Source: Serilophus lunatus
Taxonomy: Eukaryota; Chordata; Aves; Passeriformes; Eurylaimidae
DNA length: 64,000 nt
Direction of reading: 5' to 3'
Assembly: GCA_013399895.1 (NCBI GenBank)
Contig: VXBA01003292.1
Span: 392,371 to 456,370, forward strand
In this document: positions 10,001-23,600 of the stretch, piece by piece
Layout of the letters: each line of letters begins with the position of its first letter
Numbering within the stretch: the stretch's first letter is position 1
The notes under the pieces: generated by a model
Seen by the model: only the letters and a program-made list of their open reading frames with translations
What the model was told of the DNA's origin: nothing
Database searches by the model: none
Translations under genes and position numbers: made by a program

Positions 10001-10899
10001 GTGAAAATTTCCTCAGTAGTCAGACTGGCTTTAATGAAAGTGATCTGGTACAAATGACTGAGCTAATGGCTCACACTTGGTATAGGCAAAGACAGCAAGA
10101 CTGCGTAAGGCCTCTAGGTAGTGCTAATCCTGTGCCTACTGTTACAAGGTATGCCTTCTTTCCTGCTGATTTAGACAGTGTTTAACCCAGCAGGCTTGGA
10201 CATCGTCTTAAATACTGCAGCAGAATGCCCACAGGGCATTATGTTCGGAATGGAAGTCTGCAGGACTGGTCCCCCTACCTTTGCTTTATTTCAGTGGTAT
10301 GCAACCAATTTATGTGAGCTCATAAGGGCAGAGTGTTTTGGTAAGGAAGAGATTTAGCCCTGAGTTTCTTATTATAGAAAACAACAGGGAAAGAAGAGAG
10401 AGACGCTAGATTAAAAACTGGAAAGTATCCTATTTCTTTGTTTTACCCTTTAATCTTCTTATTTTATTTAAAACCACTTCAACAGCTGCCGCTCCTGCTT
10501 AATTTGGAGAATAAAGCCCTAGTAGTTCAACTATCTGGGGATACTTGAGGCCACAAGTGGAAGGGAAACCCACATCGAGGGCAAGTCCTTTCTTCTTCTA
10601 AATGCACAACTTATTGTGTGGGTTATTTTTAGTGCTGTAATCTCACTGAGTGCTGCCGAGAGAAACTGCGCCAGGCAGGCTTTGAAGGGCTCGAGAAATG
10701 GGATTTCCTGTTCCACTGGCTCAGAGCTGACTCTTGCCATTGTCAGGAGCTATTATCGCCTTCTCACAGCCAAAGTAGATAACACAGCTTCAAGGTCAGG
10801 GAAGACAAGCTTTCATCAACAGCATTAGCAGAATGAAGAGTTTGCTTGCAGTTAAGGCGGGTGTAGTCAGAGACCTCTGTCTGGGTAGGGAGGTCAACC
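7056..10899. other. Intergenic, no gene recognised
   Basis: Flank downstream of BRSK2. About 7550-8700 is clearly richer in GC than its surroundings and has several overlapping open frames on both strands, the usual product of few stop codons in GC-rich DNA. None shows a known domain or a plausible exon chain. The rest is AT-rich unique sequence in which I see nothing. Confidence 0.6.
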
Positions 10900-10902
10900 C
10901 AT

Positions 10903-11040
10903 GGATCACAGAACCACACAGCAACTGAGGCTGGAAGAGATCTGCTCAAAGCAGGCTGCTCATTGCTCTGTCCAGTTGGGTTCTCAGTGTCTCCGAGGTG
11001 AACACTACACAACTTCTCTGTGCAGCCTGTTCGAGAAACA
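10903..11040 (-). mobile_element. CR1 LINE 3' fragment, reverse orientation
   Basis: Beginning with GATCACAGAACCACACAG, then GAGGCTGGAAGAGATCT and, further on, CTGTGCAGCCTGTTCGAG, this reads as the complement of a CR1 3' end (the forward consensus closes with AGGTC.CTTCCAACC and GATTCTATGAT). It is diverged and old, and its 5' limit is uncertain. Confidence 0.75.
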
Positions 11041-11049
11041 GCTGCTGTG

Positions 11050-13610
11050 GAGAGAAGAATTTATTTCTCTACCCCCCAGCTTCTTGCTGATCTGCATCTC
11101 GTTACGTGCTTGGAATTCTGCTGAGTGTTCTCTCTTGTGTGAACATACCTGCGTCTGGAAGGCAGTAGTGATCCAGCCCTGGTAATGTGGCAGGTTTCTG
11201 TCCACACTGTCCAGAATAGAAGGAAAATAGGCTGGTCTAGGGAAGTAGCAAGACTTGATAAAGGAAGCACTTCTAGGTTCTAGGAAGAACTGTCAGAAAA
11301 AGCAGCTATGTTTACTGTAAGGTCTTGTATACTCTTGAAAAGTATTCACATTGAGACAGGTGCTTCAAGTTGCAGTGTCTCTTCTGGACAGTTCCTCTGT
11401 GGGACGTTCTTGTTCTTAAAGTAAAATCAGGATGAAATTAAGCTGAAACAAGGTTCAAGGATGAAACAAGCTGAAGCAACTACTTACTGTTGTTACTTGG
11501 TATTAGATGCCAATATTATGATACTTGTGACAATTGCCTCGGTCAAGTCTTGTTATTTATAAGTAGCACAGTGGAGTAGTGATTTCTTTCCTGTCTGAAG
11601 CAAATTACTTTGATGGCTCTGATCTGATTTATTGAATCATGCTGCTCACAATTAGGTGCAAGGTTTCATCAGGGAATCTATTTGAGCTACATTCATTAGG
11701 GATGCTTTGAGGATATGTGAGAAGCTGTTTGTAGGATTGTGTTACAGGTGGAGTCTTAATGAGACCTCACATCACTTTATGGGAATGCTCATGAACTCCA
11801 ATTCACATAGGGTTCCTGACCTAAACTCTCGGGCATAAATGCAAGGTAGGAAGCTGTTTCTCTGTGCCTAAGAGCCTTCAGTTTTAGCACCAAGTTGCAC
11901 AATGAGATCAGAAATGGGTGTGGACTAGCTAGAGTGTTTACAGAAGAGCTTAAAAAAAGGCCTTGGGATTAAAGTCTGGTCCCCATCTACTGAGCTTTAG
12001 GCCAGTGTTTTGATAGACTGTGATACCCCTCTGCAGAAGGGCCTCTATGCAGAGGTAGAGTGGTGGAAAGAGTAGGATGGCAGGAAAGGGCTGGGCTGGG
12101 ACTGCAATGTGCCGGCTTTGGTTTTTGCCGGCTGTTTGTCAGTGGGCAGCTCCCTCTTTCTTGCCATTGCAGAAATAAAGACGCTGAGGAAAGCAGCAGC
12201 ACCTCATTTGCAAAGAACTTTGGCAACGGCTGTTAAATGCATGTTGTGAGAGGTAATTTTGTTAGACCATTCCTGGTTTACTGCAGTTGAGCAGAATCTG
12301 GGCATTGAACAGGAAACTATTTTGTCTGAAATATATCCAGTTTGCCATGTATTCCTGAAGTTGTCGGCTGTCGATAGAAACTTCTTTTTGTTGGCTACTC
12401 AGATACTGTTGTACTTGATGTCAGAGTCGAGCAAATTCTTTTTCTGGCACCCAGATAGCTCAAAAATGTCCCTGGAGTGACCCTATGCAGAGGAGACCTG
12501 GACCCAGCACAGGGTACATGGTGTGGCTTGGTAGAGTCCTATTTTTTTTTTTTTTTTTTTAAAGAAGTTTGTTCTCCTATAAGGAATCCAAGTGTAGATT
12601 CAAATAACAGCCATAACCATTCGCTATGAAGATGTTTATTTGCCAGATACTTGGATGGCACAACAGTGATGGCTTTGTCAGCACTTTACAGAGGGAATTG
12701 TAATCTAAACTGAGCTGAATAAGAGCAGTAGAGCAGGATGCATCTTGCTGTTCTGAGGCTGTGAGAGCAGGTATTTGAGAACGCACAACTTTCTTCCCCT
12801 CACTGCTCCTTGTCTTGTGTTGAATATATAACATAAGTGTGTGTGTGAGGCTAAATAATTTGTAACTTGCAGCTGTAAAATAGACTGCAGCATGCAGTCT
12901 GCCTCACATCAGAGCTGGTGGTCTTGCCAGCACTGGCAGCTCTACTCTTGGATGTTACAGAGCTGTGGGAGGACACCAGCAGGGACATCTGGCAGGGATC
13001 TGTATTGCTCGGATTATGAACTGCATTCAAAGAAGGAGGTAAAAGTCCCTGCTGCTGTTTCCTTGTTTCTAATTTCGATTTAGTTTAGCTTGCTAGGGCT
13101 TGGTGCTGCAAGTGACTATTCCCAGAGTCGGTGGTGAAGGAGTCACCACCTCCACTGCTCAGTTTGACAATACACTTTGATTGTGGGCAGACCTGACCAA
13201 AATGGGATCTGTTTGCTGCTCCATTAGATTCTGGACATTGATATTAACATGTCATATCACATAGGTAGGTGACTTTCCAGCACAAGATTGTTATTCACCT
13301 CCCCAAATTTCTCCTCTGCTATTTTACTGCATTTTTTATTTCTTTCCCTGATTCTCTGCTTTTCTTAATTTTCATCTATGTACAAATAATGACTCGGCAG
13401 TTGCTGGCTGAGCCCTCAGCATCTTGACCAGGAATACACGGAGATATTTTCTGGTTTGACAGCAGGAAAAGGAAGTAGGAGCACCCTTTTAAGTGAGACT
13501 GCAGAGGTGAGACTTCACCTGACCTTTCTCTCACCTGATCCTTCAAAAAGCATCAAGCACCTTGGTGCTCTCCTGAGGACAAGGGTTTGGATAGTCCCAG
13601 TCCAGAACAT
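11050..13610. other. Intergenic, no gene recognised
   Basis: Unique-looking sequence without a recognisable exon, RNA gene or element, apart from a poly-T run at 12542. Open frames are short and lack known motifs. Confidence 0.6.
12542..12560. repeat. Poly-T run (19 nt)
   Basis: Nineteen consecutive Ts followed by AAAG. It could be a homopolymer microsatellite or the relic of a reverse-oriented retroposon tail; no such element is recognisable beside it. Confidence 0.9.
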
Positions 13611-13614
13611 CAGT

Positions 13615-13894
13615 GAGAACCCAGGATTTAGAACAAGAGGAACCAACATTAATTTGTACCATAGGAAGTTTAAACTGGAAATTAGGAAAAACTTCTTCAC
13701 TGAGAGGGATTGTCAGGCACTGGAACATACTTCCCAGGGAAATAGTGGAATCATCTTCCTTGGGGGGATTTAAAAGATGTGTGGATGTGGTGCCTGGAGA
13801 CATGGTTTGGTGGTGAACTTGGCAGTATTAGGATAATGGTTGGACTCGATCTTGGAGGTATTTTCCAACCTTAATGTTTCTGTGATCCTGTCAC
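13615..13894 (+). mobile_element. CR1 LINE 3' fragment, forward orientation
   Basis: Diagnostic CR1 3'-end blocks occur in order: AGGAAAAACTTCTTCACTGAG, a CACTGGAA...TTCCCAGG block, GTGTGGATGTGGTGCCTGGA with CATGGTTTGGTGGTGAACTT, then ATGGTTGGACTCGATCTTGG and the terminal TTTTCCAACCTTAATG near TTCTGTGATC. It is 5'-truncated as usual for CR1, and has no intact reverse transcriptase. The open frame across it is not a host gene. Confidence 0.9.
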
Positions 13895-14364
13895 GTAACA
13901 GTGTGAGTGGTTGGCTGGTGGCAGCTCTGGGAATAACATAGCAGCTCCTCTGCCAGCCCCAGAAATAGGCTTGAAGGAATGTGGATCCTCCTGGACAGCA
14001 GGTCCCACTGTGGGAAAGGAGCTGAAGGAGCAGTCCCAAGAGTTCCTGTCTCTCACACAGAGGCAGATGGTGCTCATTACGTTTCTGATGACAGAGTGTG
14101 CACTGCATGTATTCTGTGACACTTGACAATGCAGAGGGTGCGAGGGAAGAGGAGGCCTGTGGGAGGGCTGTTTTCTGCCTAAAACCAATAAGCTTGGTGA
14201 CTGGCTAGGCTGCTTCATCCTACCATCTTTCTCTATGTGTTGTCTCCTTCAAATGGCTTGTCAGCTGTCCTGTAAGGCCTTCAGCAGAAGGATTGCAACT
14301 TAGTCTAGGAATGATGTTTGGCATTCCTTGATGTAGTCTTTAAATGCTGCTGTTATCCAAATAA
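13895..14364. other. Intergenic spacer between two CR1 fragments
   Basis: About 470 bases of sequence with no recognised feature. Reverse-strand open frames of 115-119 codons cross it and part of the CR1; they lack motifs. Confidence 0.5.
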
Positions 14365-14389
14365 TAAATATTGCAAAATATCCAGTACT

Positions 14390-14697
14390 TTAAGGGAGCC
14401 TATGAGAAAGGTAGAGAAAAGGCACTATTTGCAAGAGCTTGGAGTGACTGGGCAAGGGGAAATGGCTTCAGATTGAAAGAAGGCAGGTTTAGACAGAAAT
14501 TCTGTACTGCGAGGGTGGTGAGGCGCTGGAACTGGTTGCCCAGAGGAGTTGTGAGTGCCCTTCCACCCTGGCAGCCAGGTTGGATGGGGCTCTGAACAGC
14601 CTGACACAATGGAAGGTGTCCTTGCCCGTGGCAGGCGGGTTGGAACTAGATGATCTCTAAGATCCCTTCCAACCTAGGCCCTTCTACAATCTCTTAT
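14390..14697 (+). mobile_element. CR1 LINE 3' fragment, forward orientation (second subfamily)
   Basis: Contains GGCGCTGGAACTGGTTGCCC, a block around GTCCTTGCCCGTGGCAGG, GGTTGGAACTAGATGATCTC and the end CCCTTCCAACCTAGGCCC. The GTGGCAGG...GGAACTAGATGATC form differs from the copy 0.5 kb upstream, which has GGACTCGAT, so the two are different CR1 subfamilies and not a local duplication. The fragment is 5'-truncated, with no coding capacity. Confidence 0.9.
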
Positions 14698-17600
14698 TTA
14701 TTTTCCCTGCACTAAGCAATGAAGAAGGAATGCAGGATGTCTGATAGTAAACCTTTTGTCAGTCTGGTACCTCCTTTTCTTGCAGTAGGAATAGGCAGTA
14801 GGCTGTTTTTCCCATAGGTGCCAAAAACAGTGAGTACAGACATCTCTGCTGAGAGGCCGGAAACAACCCTCTGCTTAGAGACGCCTGGGCTTGCTCTAAG
14901 TGAACTGGTTTGGGTGCAGGAGGTGGTTTTGTTAGCTGGCACAGCTCCAGGCTAATGCAGCTCAATTGGATCCAGAGCCAGCTTGTCTGCAGGTGCTTCA
15001 GGTGTCCCTGTGTGATGCAGAACTGATTTTCTCACTACTGCTTCTGAGTTCCCAGAAGCTGATGTGTCTGTGTGTTTGAGGCAGCACAGGCTTACTCCCA
15101 GGCCTGGAGGTGCCTTTCTTCTTGACAGGGTAAATTTTAACAGTTTTTCACGTGACTCTAACACAATTTAAAACAAGAATCCTAGACCAAATGGCAACGT
15201 GGGTCGGCAGGGGTGTGTATATCTATTACAAGCAGCTAGTGCTAGCTAGCAGCTAGCTTCTTGTTCCCTGTAAAGTCCTGACGTACATAAGGTTTGTATC
15301 CTTGCAGCAAATAGGGAGGCACATGGGTACAGAGAGAACTAGCAAGTTCTCTGTCTGATGAAGATTCGCCTGATACCATCAGGACTCCAGGTGGCAAGGG
15401 TACAAGCTGTCCTGCAGCACAGCGCTCTGTGTACTTACCACACAGTGCTCACACTTGAGAGCTGAGTCATTGAGGGTGGTGACGGTACGTTGTTTAGATA
15501 TCAGGTAGTGTGAGAGAACTGTTTGGATTCCCAGAAGCTTTGAACCTGCAGCACCTTGCCATGCATATAGAAAGTGGTTCTAGTGGTTAGTTCAGGTACT
15601 GTGCCTGAGATTTTTATGTGCTGACTTAAATTTTCCCTGCTGTTCTCTGGGAACATAGCTAAGCAATCCTCAAATCCCCTGGAAATCTCATGTTACTCTA
15701 GTGCTTGTAGTACCTGAACTAAGCCCTGAACTCTTATATCCACAAGGCATTGAGGGAGAAGAGGATGATTACAAGGAGAGATTCTGGCTTGGGTATAGAT
15801 CTTGCTGTGCCTATGCAATTCCCAGCCAAGCCATGTTGTGCTCTGGCTTGGCCTCAATCCCACTGTGCAGCAAGAACACAGTTGCTGTCTCTGGGGGCTC
15901 TCTTTATCAGTGTGCAGACAAGCTCCCCAGATCCATCGTGTTCTACAGTCTTAGGACAGGTTAGGCCATCCTTTTAATGACTGTGTGGTCCTGTCCTAGG
16001 AAGTAGTAATGCAGACTTTCCAATAGTCACTGCCCCAGTAGGGGGCTATGTGTGTCCATTCAGGCAATTGAGACACAAATCAACATCGAGGGAAGGAGGA
16101 ATTGTGTTTGTTCTGCCTTGATATTTAAAAGAGGACTAACAATGTCTATGATTTATGCAATAGAAAAGACTGAGGCGATTCAAATAAACAGGCAATGGCA
16201 GTGAGACATAAAAGGGAATTCAAGAGTATTTCAAGACAGATTGACGGTTTTTGGTTCAACTGATATCCGTTCAAGGTCAATGGCTTTGTTGGGTTAAATT
16301 AGCTGTAGATCTGACCCTGAATTAACAATAATTCTGGCTACTGCTTCCACTTCTGCACTGCTGTCCTTTAACTTTGCTATGTTGTGTGCTCAGCTCAGTT
16401 CAGAGTGCAGCAACGGACACAGCTGCTGGATTATCAAATAGTTCCAGGGAAAATATTTTGGGTTTTGGCTTAGCTGTCAACTTCAAATGGACAACACAAA
16501 GGTGTTGCTCAGGGAGAACTCCCTCAGCAATGTTGCAAAATACGGGATTCATTGGGACCGTTGTTGTGGCGTGTGATACCTGGAAGTTCAGAGCAGTGGC
16601 TTGCAGTGTTCCCTTTAGACCCCGAAATGAAGAGTCTCAGAAATGAAATTGCGTTTTCTGTAAACCAGTCACTTTAGCCCTGTTTCTATGATGGTCTATC
16701 CTGAGCATTTTACACTGGAGAAAGTAAAAATTAGAAAAAAAAAATAAATTTAGAAAATTCTTACTTTGTGTGGTTTCATGCACTAGCTGTAGCTTTTAAT
16801 CCTGTTGCTAGCATGTGGGGCTTGGTTTTGGTAGTGACCCGACCCAGGGCAAGCTACAGTAATTTATTTTTTAAAAAAAATCGTTCTAAAAGTAGTTCTG
16901 TCATATGTTTGGAAGTATGTGGATTGTGGGTTCATACAGAGGTGTGAGAGCAGATACAACCCTGATACCCAGTTTCAGTGGGGTTGCACAGCAAATTTGT
17001 TTTAGAAAATGGGACAAAAGAGGAGAGCCTGATGGTATCTGTTAGCCCAAACAAAGAGGTCTGCTGCCAAAGAATCTCATTTTGGAAAGGGGGACAGAGA
17101 GCTTTTGTCTCCCTAGGTTGTACTGTCCTGTAGTGGAAAGGGCTAACTATTTGTTGAGCCAAGTGATCTCTTGTTCGTTCACCCCAGGCTGTGTTCATGT
17201 GCATTTTCTGCTCAAACTTGCCTGCTTCATCTCCTGGGGAGAGGAAAAGAGCCAGACAGAGCCTAGAGAGCAGCACTGCTCATGTCCAGCATGAAAGCTT
17301 ATTGCAGCCCCCGAGGTGTGAGTGGGTAACGGGTAGAACCAAGTGTCACGATGTCACTTCAAAGCACAAACAGTATGTTTTCATGTTACTGATGTATTTT
17401 GCATGAACATGAACTTCCTAGTCTGCCTGTTGCTTCTGCAGCTGCTACTGCTCCACTCCCCGTAAGAGAGGGATGGAGAAACAAGACTACTTTTGTAGCA
17501 TGCAAAAGTCCTGTAGAGAGCAAGAATATGGTGTTGCCTATTACACACTGTGAGGCAGCTGGTGATGTGGGGCACTTGTGTTAGAGGGCTGTTGTGCTGT

Positions 17601-20600
17601 GTCCTGATTAGCTGGCATGGAGAAGAGCAATGGCTAGAACACGGGCCCTTCCTCTGAGAAGACAGGGTAGCAAAGACACTGTCTTTTCTCTTTGTTTCCT
17701 AAAGACAAGCTCTATCAAGTCCCTGCTGTCAGTGGTGCTGTGCAGAGAAGGAGAGATAGGTGTGGATATATCTCTCTCTAGCCTGTGTAGCTTTTACATA
17801 GCTTTGCAGAGAGGTGACAGCATTCAGTCTTGGTGTGACAGAGCCACAGCTAAACATCAGAGTCTGTTTGCATGAGGGGAAGGACATAACCTCGTTCTTC
17901 TCAGAGAAAAAGGTCAAGCTGAGCCCACTGCCACAGGAACCTGATAAAAATTATAGATAAATATTATTGAGGTAGGTTTCAGTAGCAGGTGAAAGCTACA
18001 AGCCTGTTACCTTATTTGATAGAGGCAGCAAGGGACAGCTTTCTCCATGGAAGTGTGATAGACAACAAGAAGGAAAAGATGTATCTATTGTCCACTTCGT
18101 GCAGATTTAGGAACTGAGATGAAGATCAATTCACTGGTTCTCCCAGAGGAAACTCTGTGGCTTGGACTGGAACTTGAGTCCAGATGTTAACGCAACAGTG
18201 TGTTCCAGTGGGCAGATCTGCAAACTTCCTCAGTGGCCTGTCCCTAAAGACAGGTTCTTTCATTTCTCAGCACTTTGGATTAGCTCTTTTCAGATACAAA
18301 GGCATTTCTATCTACATTTCTATCTTTTATAATGAAAGAAAAGTTGTTTTGGCATTCCTTGTCTTTCTTGTGGTATAGCACCAAGATCCAGTGTGGTATC
18401 TGCCAGCTGAGAGACTACTGAGAAGGTCTGGATCATACGGAATGTCACAGTTGTGCCCACCTTTTGGGAACTACATTTGTACAATTTGTGAGTTGTGGGT
18501 GATTCTGAGCTCCCTTTGGGGACTTTTATGAGTCTGTGTTCTTGTGTAGGTTCTTTGGCATCCAGTAACACACGAGTGCAGGTTGCAATTTTTCCCTTAC
18601 TCTGGAAACTTAAGGGTTCATTTACAGGCTCTTTCTCACTTGCCAATCGTTGCTTGTTTCTTAAAAAACTTTTAATATCTTTCTAGTTGAATTAAAACTC
18701 CTACCTGTCTTCCAGATTGGTTGAAATCAGGCAGCAGTTCAAAAGTTTGGGGTGGGTGAGAAAAAAGGGCAGGCAGATGGAGTCTTGCTTAATTTTTCCA
18801 CATTTTAGTGGATACATCTGGCTTTAAAAAGAGCCCACGTTTTCATTTCTTGGGCCAGAAGTCTTTCACTGCATAATAAAGCAGTGCTGTTATAAACCAC
18901 CTGAGCTATTTATGAATGTTAATCCAGTAATAACAGATAATTAAATGGTTACAATGGGAGTTTTAATCTCTCTTCTCCAGATGTAGTTTCACTTTTTGCC
19001 TTCATCAGGGAGATTATAAGAGAGTACAGAGAACTTCTAATCCAATCAAAATTCCTCAGAAGATTGGGGTATTTGTTGTGCTTTCACATTTAAGCAGTGG
19101 TTATACCACAAGATTACCTTCATCCACAGGGTTGCCATCTTGTTACTAAATCCAGTGCCGTGGTTTGATGTAGACAGAAGGAAGGTGATTCCAGGGTAGC
19201 TGATTGCCACAGTGGTCCATGAGCATCCATGTGTGCCTGGGCTGGCTTTGTGAAGATTTCAAACCAGTTCTCAGGGTGGCATCAGCAGGAGTCCACAAAA
19301 GTAGCGCTCAGGTCCTATCCAGACCCCACTGGGTCCCTAAGCACAAACAGATCAGTGAGACCATGAGTGCCAAAGAGCAGAGACAGCTGACCTTGAGCTG
19401 CCTTTCCTTGAAGGTCTGCAAAATGCCAGTTTCCTCTTCAGTGGCTGTGCTTGAGGTGCCTTTATCTGCACGCACAGCACAATTCCCTTTGCCAGGTATT
19501 GCCAGATTTTGGCTCAACAAGGAGTTTCAGACTTGAGTCTGCTTGACTTGGAGCAGGGCAGGTACTGATCACTCCCTGAGCATCTCCAGTTGTTTACTGC
19601 AGCATGTCTTAAGTGTGGCTTTCTGTCATGGTGTGCAGTGGGGAGTTTGTGGCTGGGAGGTAACAGACTCTGTATCTCTGTGCTGCACATTCGTTGCAGG
19701 ATTGCTCACAGTTGTAAGGCACCCGGCTTAGCTGTTGATTCAGGTGACACCATGCAGTCTTCTGGTGCCACAGTGCTGACTTTGTGTGAGCTTGAACTGA
19801 TCTGCCTTAAGCCCTGAACTCTAGTAGTGGCTTTGTAGTTGAAAATCTCACATGAAAGAGCCTTACCTGTCTAGCTGGGAATAGTGTGTCTGCTTTCTTT
19901 TGCTCTACATATTTTATGGTTCTTCCCAAGTGTCATGACTTCAAATTATGATTTTAGTTTGGTAGCAGGATGCTGACAGATGTTGGTTTGCAGTGCCTGA
20001 CTATTTTCCTCTGCTCTTTTTCCTAGTGTCATCCTCTGGGAGTTGAAATAAAGGACTCCATGCACAAGCCTTATTGGGTCAATAGGTGCAAATTCAAAGA
20101 AAAACTGGTTCTTTGCTCTTCTGTAGACAGTGTCACTGTGTAATAATGAACGAACAGTGATGACATTGAGGTCTTGATGCTCATCTTGTTTTAAGATTTG
20201 CTAGGAACTGCCCATGCTGCAGTCCTTCTTACATGCTGGGACTGTGACACTTAGCACAGCATAGCGTCTGTTCTGTAGATTTTGTTCAAGCCAATTTTTA
20301 AGTCAGTTTTAAAATGATAAGATTATTCAAATACATGTATTTGTGCTCTCTTGAAAATGTTCTTAAAGTAGCTGAAGTTTTCACATTTCTGCTGTAGTGG
20401 GTAGAGCTGGTCTGTAGCCATAACTTGTCTTCTGCTTTTCATATTTACTTCTGCTAAGACAGGCCTTATAGTCACAAGGATTCAAATTAACCTTCCTAAA
20501 CTGCTGAGTGTCAGTAAACCAAATCTAAAGGGCCACAGAGCTCCTTCTGTTACAGGCTTTATATAGATTTCAGGAAAAAATACTGGATTATTCAATGTCA

Positions 20601-23600
20601 TTTTTCTGTTCTGGATTATCCTTTTTAAGTGGAGCCAACCAGAGAGTTCTCCTTATTCATAAAAGTAAATGGCTTAATTAGACAGATGTAGGTGTTCTGT
20701 CTTTAATGTATTTCCACCTTGCTGAGTAAAGGGATCTCTCAAGTCATCCAAAATCAAACATACTGTCATCTCTCTGCACTCTGTCATGACAAAAACAGTA
20801 AAAGCTCCAGCCAAATAAAAAACTCAGGCTGGCCAAGACAATGAAGTGGGATGAATTTCTGTATTAGTAGCTATTTCATTGTCTACCAGATGTTGTATGA
20901 GAGAGGGAGCTCTTCTACCTAACCTTTGATGCTTCAGAACAGAAAGTAATCCTTGAGATGATTTTAGGAATGAATTCTATGGAAATCAGGTTTTAGTGTT
21001 TGATACTTTGTCAAGTGCAATTAAGAGGAGGGGAAAAAAGTAATTTAGAAAATTTCATCTGCTTGGAATTAGAGCTTTCAAGTAAAATTCTTTCCTGAAA
21101 GTATTCAGTCCATGCAGAAAAAAGCAGAAACTGTGACCAGTGTGTGGCTCTACAGGGTTGGATGAGTATGTGGTCCTGAAGAGCTGTGCAGCACTGCTTT
21201 GATCAGACTGAGGATTCACCTGCAGCTCCTCGTGCACCAGCATTAAAGCCCGTCTGGGGGAGCCCTGCACTGCTCCATTGGTTCAGTGTGGCAGTTATAT
21301 CAGTGTCTGGTGCCCAGGACCAGTTCATCCTCATTTAGGTTTCCTTTTGCAGTCTCTGGGGGCAGTACTTATTTTGGGGCAGGTGTCTTCTAAGCCTTAC
21401 TGATGTCAGGTTGAAGCAGTATTTTCACAGAAGCTGAAATCCTCTGTGAGGTGGCATTTGCCCTTTCTGTATCTGAGCTGATGTTGCAGAGGATTGTTCT
21501 CCACTGAGTGCAAAGCCTTTCTAGCCCAGGCCCTTTCTACTCTTTCTTTTGAATTTTCCAAGAGTCCCCTAAAAGGAGGAAGATTAAGTGAGGGACCTTA
21601 CACTTGTTTATGAGAGAATGTTAACTATCTGAACTGGGAAAGTGTCAGAGTATTTTCATGCCTCCTTTTTATATAATGAAAAGAAATAGCAGAGGACAAC
21701 ACAAAAAGTGTAGTTACTATTTTTTGGGGTTGTTTTGTTTTGTTGTTGTTTGTTTTGGGGTTTTTTTTCGCTAAACAAAGCTCTCTGAGTGTTCTCTCAT
21801 CTGACCCCACAACAATTTCTATTTTCTCTAAGTCACATGCTAACCTAGTTTTGAAAAGTCTTATTGTTCATGTCAGCTGTCACAACCAAAACAGTTCTGT
21901 CCATGAAAAGAATAGAGACCCCTTTAGAAAACTGAGGGGGTTTTGCCAGCTGTTTGGTGTTTTTCTCTTTATATCATTGGTTCCATTGGGAATATTAGAA
22001 ATCAGCTGTACTGCAAACAGCTATGTCATGCAAAGATACTACATCTGTCTTGAAATCCTTCAGGTATTTGGCTTGTATTTGGGCACTAGTATTGTTCAGC
22101 AGCATGATAACTTAGCTATACTGAGCCCCGTCTGTGACTACTGCCAGCAACCAGGCACTAGAACCAGAAATAGAACTGCCTGGTGTTGCCATTTGTGCTG
22201 CATACACAAATGATGTTTTCATTTGTTTAGTAGGTTTGAACAGAATAAAACAACAACCTATTCCTCTGTCTGTAGTTTGGGTAATGGAAGAGTGTTTCTG
22301 GGTTCAAGTCTTTGTGTTAACAGCTGAAATGGTGAGCTAAGGATTGGCTGGGACAAGTTGCATGATGGATGTGAGCAAAGGCTTGTTTGATGAAGCATGG
22401 CTTTGATGAGATCAGCATGCTTAGTAAGCTTCACAAAGCTGGCTTGTTCTTTTATGGGACTGCTTGTTTCTGTGGAAGTCCTTCAGTCTAAGCCAATTGT
22501 TACCTGGCAGCATCCATCATTAGGCCCCAGTCACTTCCAGGATCATCCTGGTATGCACATGTTTGGCAAGAACAGGTAGTACCTCACAGCCAGAACAGAT
22601 CTTTCTCCTTCCTCAGATCTTGTCAACGAAATGTTTTTTTTTTCTGGTTGAGTTTCCTAACTTTCTTGGTTAAAAGATTATTACTCATATATAAAATGTG
22701 TTCTGCAGGATCCCAGCCTTGATAACTTTCTGCAGTTCTCAGGCGAGGAAGAAGGGCACAGCTCTGGCTTTGCTACACTGAAGTAGGAGATGCCTGACTC
22801 AATTTACAGGTTGCTACCTCAGAACCTTTCTTAGGATTAAGGTGAAGCTGGTCTGCTGATCTCTACACAGCTCCATTACCTTGAGGTTAAAGCTACAGGT
22901 GGCTGTTTTCTCTGTGCAAATGACTTGGTGGCACCATTCCCCTGTCCCATTTCCTGAATGGCCAGAGGAAGCCCACGCAACAGACACAAGCTCCTGACCG
23001 TGGGGCTTTCTTACCCGCTGCTGGTATTTATTCCAGATGGCATGTGCAAGGAAATTCTGTTCTTCCTATTTGTATTTACAGGCACTTATGTTTGGATTCC
23101 TAGGGATGCTTCAGCTTCAAAGACTTATGGGTAATGACAAAATGGGGGGCAGGGGGAAGTGGAAGTTTCAGCTTGATGTAACATTTCACCTTCTTGCTAT
23201 AAATTTATGCAACCTCAGCTCTTCAGCACATCACTCGTGTGTGTAGAGCACCGAATGTCAGGAACAAGATCCCATAAAACATACATATGACTACTGTCAG
23301 CTTTAAGTGAAAGACTTTAGCCCTGTAATGGCTTGGCTCCTTGACGGTGTTTTAGGCCTGAAAATTGGTTAGGGATTCTGAAATGGCAGTGTAAAGCTGA
23401 GAGCTTGGTAAGGCCTGCAGGAGGTATGATTGGCAGGGTGGGGATGTGTGCATGTATATAGTTCAAAAAGGTGTCTTATAACAGTGTTTGGTTATTTTTC
23501 TGGGATATTTTGTTTATTTAGCAACCCTTAAACAGTGGTCTGGTATGTCAAAATGTTTAGGGGTGGAAGGTGTGTTGGATGGCTGCAGGATAACTAAGGT

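Noticed and set aside
13456..13816. Forward frames of 67-105 codons
   Set aside because: They overlap the CR1 3' end, whose untranslated tail is often open by chance.
21740..22213. 157-codon forward frame
   Set aside because: It opens in a T/G-rich low-complexity patch and shows no domain; intergenic chance frame is the simplest reading.
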